Source: Priapulus caudatus
Taxonomy: Eukaryota > Priapulida > Priapulimorpha > Priapulimorphida > Priapulidae
Length of the DNA stretch: 64,000 nt
Assembly (NCBI RefSeq): GCF_000485595.1
Contig: NW_014577260.1
Location: 156,954-220,953 of the forward strand
Direction of reading: 5' to 3'
How positions within the stretch are numbered: position 1 is the stretch's first letter; each line of letters begins with the position of its first letter. The position numbers and the translations under genes are program-made. The notes below the pieces were generated by a model. The model saw only the letters and a list, made by a program, of their open reading frames with translations, was not told the origin of the DNA and did not search any database. Of this stretch, positions 55,976 to 64,000 are shown piece by piece.

Positions 55976-58284
55976 TAAGTGCACACATGCGACAACACAT
56001 GGATGCGGTACAAGCACGGAGGCAAACCTCCTTTAAAAATAATTTTTGCCGTCATAACACATTTCGCTCTTCAAATGCAGTAGGGTCACTGTGCGCTAAG
56101 TGCAGCATAATATATGGCACGCGTCATCATAGATTGCTACGTCACTGATACGTTACGCTGCGCGCTGAGAAGCTGGAGGTGGAAATCCCCTTCATTGATC
56201 TAGTGCTACTTAGAATGGTTTCACCTCGGGCGATTCCTCATCTGATCTTGCGGAGCCGTAAAAGTTGCATGATGTGCATGTGTCGATGGGATGCTGCATT
56301 GTGCGTTTGCCAAGTCAAGTATCGGACATCTGTAAGGCGTGCGCATGTTCTCAGTATTGTTGCAATTGAGAGTGTTTTGCAATTACGTTATTGCCCTCGA
56401 CATAGGTCACTTCCAGTCGGCTTACTTCTACCCCGCAACCTGTTGGTAAGAACACCGGGACATCATAAAATCGATTAGATGGATCAATCGATCGGGTGTT
56501 TTAAAGTGATATTGAATGCAGCAACTTTTAACATACTAGATAGGATAGTTTAAGTATGGACTAAAGTATGTTTCGGCATTGTTTGAACACAAATACAACA
56601 GCACTTACCACGGTTATCTTCTAAACTTATCTATGTTTTTGTCTAACTCCCCGCATATTGTTTCCCCCCATTAAACCGTGTGAACAAAATAATGCTCTAT
56701 TTCAAAGACGCGAACTCTTTCGCGGCATGCACTGTTCGATGCTTGGAATAAAATGCTGCGTTGTTTCTTACGCAGGCTAGTACATTGCACTAGGTCGATG
56801 TCGCACTCCTGTAGCCGTTAGAGCGTGCAATGTCACTAAACTCCTCCCTCTCCCCGGCAGATTTTCGCGTGAACCATTTCACACGTTGGTGCCAATCGTA
56901 CGCAGTATTTGGTTTTAATTTCGACATCGATCTATCCCGGGGGTTGGCGCGAGCGCGTTCGAGGTTAAGTACCCTGCACCAAGATGCCACGGCAAATAAA
57001 GTGTCCACACACGCGCGCGCCACCCCAGGGGCTTTCTGTGCCATCCCCCATGTAATTATGGATGTCGAGTGACGGGGTAATCATCCCGCGAGTGCAAACT
57101 CGTGTATTGTTGTTGTTATGATGAAGGAAGCCCTATGGGGGCAAGTGAATGTAGCGAGTAGAAAGGGGGATTCCACATTAGACTGCTGCCACCGTGCACG
57201 CTAGCAATTCTCTGCGTGCCGGCGTGCGACACCACTGATCGAGTAGCCAGCTTCATTATAATGACAGCTATCAGCCTGTCTAGTGGTTATCCGAGGTTTC
57301 CTATATCATTATGGACCGATAGTCATTAGTTGTCCTAAACCACCAAGTGTCTATAGCTGCCAGGTTTATTACAATGCCTGAAACCTTACCAATGAGTGTC
57401 TTAGGCGGTTTGCTGCCTACGCAACTATAGATGTCTTGTACCGACTGTGTTTCAGTGGACTGCGTCTCACATGATGGTTCGGTATCTGCTCACTAGGTGG
57501 CTCTCATGATCTAGTTGCACGTTAGGTGTCGCACAGCGTGAGATGCCATAACGTCATGTGTTTTACAATGTGCTTTCTAATATGTGTTTTCCAATATGTG
57601 TTTTCAATATAGTATCTGGTCATCGGCTGTGCCTCTGATCGGCCGCCTGTTATAGGTGCCTTGCACTGTCTGGTCGCACAGCTTCATATTACATCACATA
57701 TAGGATTAGACGAAAAATTGGTTCCATTACAGACGTGGCATTACGGGAAAACCTATTAAGACCGGCGTGCTTCATTATTTCTCAAATAGAATGAGAGACT
57801 TTTTTTATTTTCCCTGGACGATACGTGCGTGCACGCTCGCTGTAATGCATGTATTAGCGCTAATTTTACACAGTTGAATTCGTGTCACATCACACTGACA
57901 GGAGATTAATTCAATGCATCGTGTAACGAAGATCTATTGCGGTGATCGATTTTTTAAGCCAGTTTAAATCCCACGCGATAAGATGCATTGAATTCGCTTT
58001 CGCCCGGTTCTTGTCGTTCGTGCGGCATTTTAAGTGAAACTACTTCCATTAGTTCTAAAATGCAAATTAACTCGAGAGCAGCCCAAGGTTGCCGTTCTAA
58101 ACCGTTGTCACGGAAAATAGAGCATTAACATTCATACATAACATAGCATCACTGAAGCTCACATATAATATAGCACCACTATAAACCGTAGCAAAAAAAA
58201 ACGCAGCAGCACTAAACTATAGTATGTCACATATTATAGAAATGTTTACAGAATTGGCGCTAATGCACCTTCGACACAAATACA
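55976..58284. other. Unannotated unique DNA
   Basis: No gene supported. Frames of 80-99 codons at 56179-56478 and 56830-57072 are unrecognised. TGTGTTTTNCAATA recurs three times at about 57558-57606. Confidence 0.55.
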
Positions 58285-58735
58285 AACATGATAGCATCAC
58301 TAACAGCAGCACACAAGATAGCAGAACAGCAGCAAACAGGATAGCATCACTAACAGCAGCACACAACATGCAGAACTAACAGCAGCACACAGGATAACAG
58401 CACTAACAGCAGCACACAGGATAGCATTACTAACAGCAGCACACAGGATAGCATTACTAACAGCAGCACACAACATGCAGAACTAACAGCAGCACACAGG
58501 ATAACAGCACTAACATCAGCACACAGGATAGCATCACTAACATCAGCACACAGGATAGCAACACTAACATCAGCACACAGGATAGCATCACTAACAGCAG
58601 CACACAGGATAGCATCACTAACATCAGCACACAGGATAGCATCACTAACATCAGCACACAGGATAGCATCACTAAAAGCAGCACACAACATCGCAGAACA
58701 GCAGCACAACGGATAGCAGAACCGCAGCTAACGCA
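58285..58735. repeat. 27-bp minisatellite
   Basis: The unit AGCAGCACACAGGATAGCAT plus CACTAAC is repeated about 15 times with CATCAGC/CAGCAGC and AACATGCAG variants. As 27 is a multiple of three, the minus strand reads a nine-residue repeat (DAILCADVS) for 119 codons. Variant positions are mostly residue-changing (Asp/Ala), which gives no support for coding. Confidence 0.92.
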
Positions 58736-60081
58736 ACCGTCAGATGCGTCTAAATATCATTCTGCGGGTTTATTCTCGATTTTGTTTGCAACGTGAGCCG
58801 CTATTCATTTCGGAGTTTTACGTGGATTTCAGCATTTAACAAGATTCCATCTGGTTGAATGGCGAGTGTTAATGTAAAATTGATCCGCAGCGGTAATGAT
58901 GGCTGATATATATATACTGTGTCGCATTCATAATCAACAGAGGGGTGTGGGAAAGTGGGAAGCGGGGAGGAAGGAGGGAAAGCCTAAAGGGTAACGACGA
59001 ACAGGATTGCACTGTGACCTTCACATACGCGTACAGTCCTGTTCATCAGCATGCACATCTACTACGATACTGAGCCAACCCGTATTTTATTTGTCACGTC
59101 TTTTTTCTGTGATGTGTGGCAAGAGTTAAATGCCAATGCATAAATAAGAAAATTGATATATTTTACAGGATATTGCACGGTGTGCGCGTTGAATTTTTGC
59201 AGAAGCGAACATTGTTTGCATTGCCTTATTTAAATACTGACGTACGTGTGCTGGAATAGACCGTCGCCCTGTGACCTTTTGACATTGAGGCAAAAGCTAA
59301 ACATTGAATCATTCACTTATTCCTTTCTTTACTATTTTCATAATTTTATAAAGAACTTTGCGAAAAGCTAGCTCAAGCCCGTTATATTTACGCATAGTAT
59401 AGTAACGAGAAAGGGTTTTAATTAAGGTGAAATGTAGTAATCATAATTTAATTTAACAATGAAAAGTAGATACATAAAGTTGCATTATTTGGGTAATTTA
59501 TTATTTCATGCGTGTATAGAAAATAATTCGTGGGTATAGTTTTAGCGGGCTACCCCCTTATCAGCTTTAATGTTAGAACCATTGCACGAAATCTCATGTG
59601 TTTCGTATGGATTGACGATGTGACTAGTGGCGCATCTCTCGGCATACTAATACCATGTCGCTGTGGCGGAACCATATAATTATTGAGATGTACTTCGAAA
59701 AGTTGGGGCCTAGTTTACACCAACAGTCGGTGCTTACGTACATCGAGTGCCATCAATTCAAGTAACATAATATTTGAAGTTTTATCATGTAATTTGCACT
59801 TGTCGACTGAGTGGCCTAGCTGACACTCTCCCTGTGTAAATGAGTACAGCCGGCTGTTCGCATGCCGTATGATTTAGTTCAAGACCCAGACCTATTCTTC
59901 TGATGTCTGAGTCTTGCATGCAGTTTTAGTAGTAAATTGTAGTAGTTTTGCACAGATATAAAATGGAGTAGAATGACCACGGTTGATCGATTAAGGTTAA
60001 GCCAATGATCAACTAGAAGCCATTCAAAACTGTCAAACAAGTTCAACCATTCAAACAAGTTAAGGTATATATCATATATCA

Positions 60082-60082
<1 letters not shown>
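58736..60082. other. Unannotated unique DNA
   Basis: No gene supported. Confidence 0.6.
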
Positions 60083-60133
<51 letters not shown>

Positions 60134-60142
60134 CACACACAC
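60083..60142. repeat. (GCAC)n-(AC)n microsatellite
   Basis: About ten GCAC units, then about eleven AC units. Confidence 0.95.
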
Positions 60143-60952
60143 ATGCACTGCTATGGTGCGGTATAGTATCATAAATATAGCAAAATTTCCTTTGCCAAGA
60201 TCTCCGCTCCGTTTCGCGGTTGCCATGACAATCACAGGATGAAAGTCGTTCTCCACTATTTTTTTTCCTCGATGTCGAAGAAATGTTGTTGATAAAATGG
60301 CCGCATGAAGTTGCTGTATGATTTGTCGGTCTATAGAGCCGTATCGCGTTAATGGAGCACGTAATACTACTCCGGATTATCACTTAATTCATCAGTTTGC
60401 GCGTTCGCGATCTTTGATGTAACATTAAATTACAGTGTAAGCTGATATGTATAATCCCTCCGATTATGAATATTGATTATTATTTAGTTTATTCTGCTTG
60501 CACGGTGCTATAATTTGTTGTCCTTCTTCTAAACCTGCGATAGATGGTAAATATCCACGATACATATAGCGTATCTACAACTATATGCCTCACCTATAAT
60601 ATGCTTGCAAGGCTTGAATGGGAAACAATACAGAGAACGTTAATTATCACGAAGCATATAGTTCTTTCCTGCACAATAAGCGGTGATTTTCGGTCGCTCG
60701 GGTTTATATTAGGCGCCGTGATAAGATTTAAATTATGTCGCTGCGGGTGTCTGTGCTCATTCCTGTGACAGCGTGCATGTAGAAGCGCATGTAGGGATTT
60801 GTTAGCGCGCAGCGACATTTGTTTCCCCGCATGAGAGAATCTGGGTCAGGATTACACCGTCAGAGGAATAGCAGCATAATTTCTTTATAATACAGTGACC
60901 TGCCTAATCAGTGCATGGCCAATATATTCCAATTACGGAATCAGTGATACAG
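60143..60952. other. Unannotated unique DNA
   Basis: No gene supported. Confidence 0.6.
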
Positions 60953-60954
60953 CG

Positions 60955-61015
60955 TATATATATATACCTATATATATATAATTATATATATATATATACC
61001 TATATATATATATAT
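60955..61015. repeat. (TA)n tract with CCTATATATA interruptions
   Basis: Alternating AT with two ACCTATATATATAT segments. It is largely self-complementary. Confidence 0.9.
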
Positions 61016-62154
61016 TTGTCCTTCCGGTACCCACGAATACCCACGAATCTCTCTTTATTCCCCTACCCCTTCAATTTCTCCCCTTCCTCCAATCCCTCCC
61101 TACATCACTTTCTCCTTCTCGACATTTCTCGCTGCCTCGTGTAGATGAGGCGTAGATTCAACTGATATGTACGCTATAAGTCAATGGGAAATTAAAAAAT
61201 TGTAGATCTCTGGTATCGGTATCGGTATCGGTATTGGTACAGGTATAGCTTGTACCTAAACATCACAGGGCCGCAATGCCCTCATCCTGAACGAAGACGT
61301 TTTACCTTTGGCTATGCTAGAAACACGCTGCTGCCAAAAGAGTTGGCAGTATTAACTCAGCACTGTATATGGGTATAGGTCTGTTCGTGCGTGGACGGCT
61401 GCGCACATTGGAAAGTGCATTGCACCTGGTTGCGTAGCAAACGTGCTACTCGCTGGCATTAAGGCCTTGTTAAAAAAAAGCGCCACCTTTGGTTGTTGGT
61501 ACTACTCTCACTGGAATTCTCCTCGCTATTTTTTACGTTTTCCCGCCTCCCCCTTCCGGTATCTCTCTTTTCCATGTAGTGGGCGCTTCCTCTTTCCTTC
61601 TACTGTTTTCTCTTCTCGTTCCAGCTACGTTTGTGTGTTGGCACATAATAGATGCGCCGGCTACATCGATGTAATTTATGATTAGTGTGTCCTCCGTATC
61701 CTACGCGCCGATGTCGTAAGCTTGCTCCGTGATTCATTAACCTGCGTTTAGCCGCCGGCACATCTCTCGACGGGCTTCTCATTATGAAACCCTAGAAGCG
61801 GGAAGCCATGGGAATCAGCTGTTTCATTTCTCAGGGGATTACCTAGCTCATAAAGGGGATTGCCATCTCTTCCCTCCCACATATGTGGCCCCAGCACCGA
61901 TCATGGTGTTGTGGTCTGTTCCGCGCACGCGTACGATGGTGCGTATAGGAGAGATATCAGTCCCGATGAATGTTGCTGGATTTCTCTCTTAAACAGTTTT
62001 GATCCACATCTTCACACGCCATCTAATCTCATGTTTACGTGCATTTCCGTCTCGCTCGTCAGATGCCTAAAAACGAGTGCGTATTGCGCAAGTGTTTAGA
62101 CTGGCTCATGAGAAACGCTTCCGTCGACGTTGTCTGCATCCTTTACAAAGTCTG
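61016..62154. other. Unannotated unique DNA
   Basis: No gene supported. It contains a short (GGTATC)n run at 61211-61235 and a pyrimidine-rich segment at 61045-61130. Confidence 0.55.
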
Positions 62155-62157
62155 CGA

Positions 62158-62242
62158 TGTTGCCGGATATTGCTAGTTGTTGCCAAATGTTGCCATACGT
62201 TGCCAGATGTTGCAAAATGTTGGTAGATGTTGACGAAAACAC
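62158..62242. repeat. 11-bp tandem repeat (TGTTGCCAAAT-like) x about 7
   Basis: TTGCCGGATA, TTGCCAAATG, TTGCCATACG, TTGCCAGATG, TTGCAAAATG and TTGGTAGATG follow one another at about 11-bp spacing. Confidence 0.8.
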
Positions 62243-62847
62243 GTCGCTGGCCTGAACAGAGAGCATACGCCGATGAAGCCAACACTGATCACGTGCGCGC
62301 GCAGCAGCCCACAGTCTGCGCTGTTAGCTGTTGTCATGCTGGATATGGTAATCACTCTATGATTCTCGTGCATGCCCTTATCTATATTCAAATGCGCTTT
62401 GACAACGAACGCCGACGTGGCCTGCTTGACAGCCAGCCTTTCAGTGCGCGGGCATTATTTGTGCGTTCTCTCGCATCTTGGCACGTCGTCTCGGCTCGTG
62501 ACAGTCACCTGTCAGCTTGCGCCGTCCGTAGAACGCGTCAACAGGCGCGGATAAAAGACGCCTAATCACCATTTTCGGTTGTCGTCACATCAGTGAACGT
62601 GACACCTGCGTGGAGAGGCGCGCAGCACGGGCGATGGCTCCTCATTATCTTGCATCGTGTTTGATGTCCTATAGTGGCAGCGCGTCAACGCAATAAACTG
62701 ACCGCAAAGACGCGGCAAGATGAACGATGCGTGATCGTCATTGTTGGCTGTCTTCGCAGTGAGTGAGTATGGCGTCTGCCTGCGTGAAATGTGTCGCACT
62801 GTGTTGGCTTATGTCGTTCATACTATAGTTGATGTCCTCGCGACCAG
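62243..62847. other. Unannotated unique DNA
   Basis: No gene supported. A 112-codon plus-strand frame (62227-62565) starts in the 11-bp repeat and has no recognised domain. Confidence 0.5.
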
Positions 62848-62849
62848 TT

Positions 62850-62968
62850 GCTACTGCGTATAATAAACTATATATACTTGTTACTGCGTATGATAAACTA
62901 TATATACTTGTTACTGTATGCGTATGATAAACTATATATACTTGTTACTGCGTATAATAAACTAACCG
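62850..62968. repeat. About 33-38 bp tandem repeat x 3.7
   Basis: TTACTGCGTATGATAAACTA plus TATATACTTG repeated in tandem. One unit has an added TATGCG. Confidence 0.92.
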
Positions 62969-63905
62969 CGTATATGGTTGAAATCTGAATCCTACCTTTG
63001 GCTGTGTTCAGCTGATATGATGAATCTACAAAGAAGTGGCACTGGCACTTATATAAGACTTTTTAGGATTGGCTACAGTACTATAATACAGGGCTAAATT
63101 ATATGTAACACAGCTTCGGGTTGGGTAATAGGTAATTAATTAACTGTAGCAAGGCTTTAGATAAATAATAATTTCGGTAAAAATGATTATTTCTGAGAAA
63201 GATGGCGATCCATTACCGCAAGGAAACGGGAAGATCTACTGCAGATTGCACACAGGAAAGGGAATATGGATGATAATAGCTCAGATCGTAAAGCATCATT
63301 TTGTGAACTGAACGCAGTGACTCGTATCGGTTGATATATCTTTGCTGATTACGCTTTTCCTGTTTGCAAAGCTGCTTCGGTGCGGCTCGCTATTTGCTGA
63401 CACCGCTGCGTCCGTATCTGCTGCCGCTTGCTAGAGGGTGTAGATGAGGGGGTACAGTGTCTGTCTTCTGTTTCACCGTCTTGTCTCTTACATCTTTAAT
63501 TTCTTGAATTCTGTTTTTAGTCAGTGTCTCGACCGACAGTGTGTAGAGTGTAGAATCGGCTTAAGACCATGTAGCTGTTGCTGTAATTTAGTGCTTCACT
63601 TGTTGTCATAGCAACCATGTTTCCCCCATTATCTATTAAGCGCGATTATACAAAACCGAGCTGAATACCTATCCGCAGTTTGTTTTAACTCTATAGGTTC
63701 AATATTATTTTCAGGTTTTAACCTAATTAAATAAATTAAATAAATAAACCAAATGATGATCATCTGGCAATTTGCAATATTTGCCTATTGTATGATTTAC
63801 CCTGAAATGTTTATTGCTCTCTCGGCATGATGTCGTATGTGATAAGGAATTCGCCAAAGCGAATATGTATCTTCTCGTAGTAAAAGCAATTACAGCTGCT
63901 TATAG
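62969..63905. other. Unannotated unique DNA
   Basis: No gene supported. Confidence 0.6.
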
Positions 63906-63906
<1 letters not shown>

Positions 63907-63994
<88 letters not shown>

Positions 63995-64000
63995 GTGTGT
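63907..64000. repeat. (GT)n microsatellite at window end
   Basis: About 85 bp of pure GT, then GTCGTGTGT. It probably continues beyond the window. Confidence 0.97.

Noticed and set aside
58350-58709. 119-codon minus-strand frame with a nine-residue repeat
   Set aside because: It is a 27-bp minisatellite; unit variants change residues rather than preserving them.

Overview
This window is eukaryotic, almost wholly non-coding DNA, most likely from a non-arthropod, probably marine, invertebrate animal. The evidence is indirect: long microsatellites, several families of short inverted-repeat transposons, a decayed non-LTR retrotransposon, a tRNA-derived SINE head, and interstitial TTAGGG/CCCTAA tracts of the common metazoan telomere type. 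There are no operons, no ribosome-binding sites and no complete recognisable protein gene. Nearly every long open frame runs through a simple repeat or through N. I cannot name the species.

Layout. 1-14.6 kb: unique sequence with a MITE (866-1139), a 188-bp hAT-type MITE (2918-3105), small tandem arrays, and a dense palindrome cluster near 14.0-14.3 kb. 14.6-15.4 kb: a long (CT)n/(CTAT)n tract. 15.4-39.5 kb: one large unit present three times in the same orientation: unit 1 (about 15393-21680, 3' truncated), unit 2 (21681-31622, longest) and unit 3 (31623-39480, 5' truncated). The copies differ mainly by scattered one-base indels, except for one stretch of about 0.5 kb that is almost identical. 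This looks more like unpolished noisy-read assembly or a false duplication than like natural divergence. Each full unit carries a tiny perfect palindrome, a 26-bp array, a (CTCTA)n satellite, a GTC-rich tract, an 8-bp array, a (CT)n tract, a large TIR element with TTAGGG repeats, a small TIR element with CCCTAA repeats, a (GCGT/GT)n tract and a 58-bp array.

39.5-64 kb: mostly unique DNA. It holds a possible exon (39541-39731), a 51-bp repeat inside a 183-codon open frame, a 758-bp gap, a strong heat-shock-element cluster beside a TATA box (45.2 kb), a SINE head (47.7 kb), a reverse-transcriptase pseudogene (49.7-50.3 kb) lying between two related hairpin elements, a second telomere-repeat-bearing TIR element (51278-51594), more ultra-short palindromes (53.6, 53.8 and 55.8 kb), and several microsatellites up to a terminal (GT)n.

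The most interesting themes are: (1) TIR elements with TA target duplications that carry telomere-like repeats between their arms; (2) 38-47 bp near-loopless palindromes, some with 7-8 bp target duplications, whose two arms stay matched within an element although elements differ; (3) a paired hairpin family with apparently compensatory arm changes.
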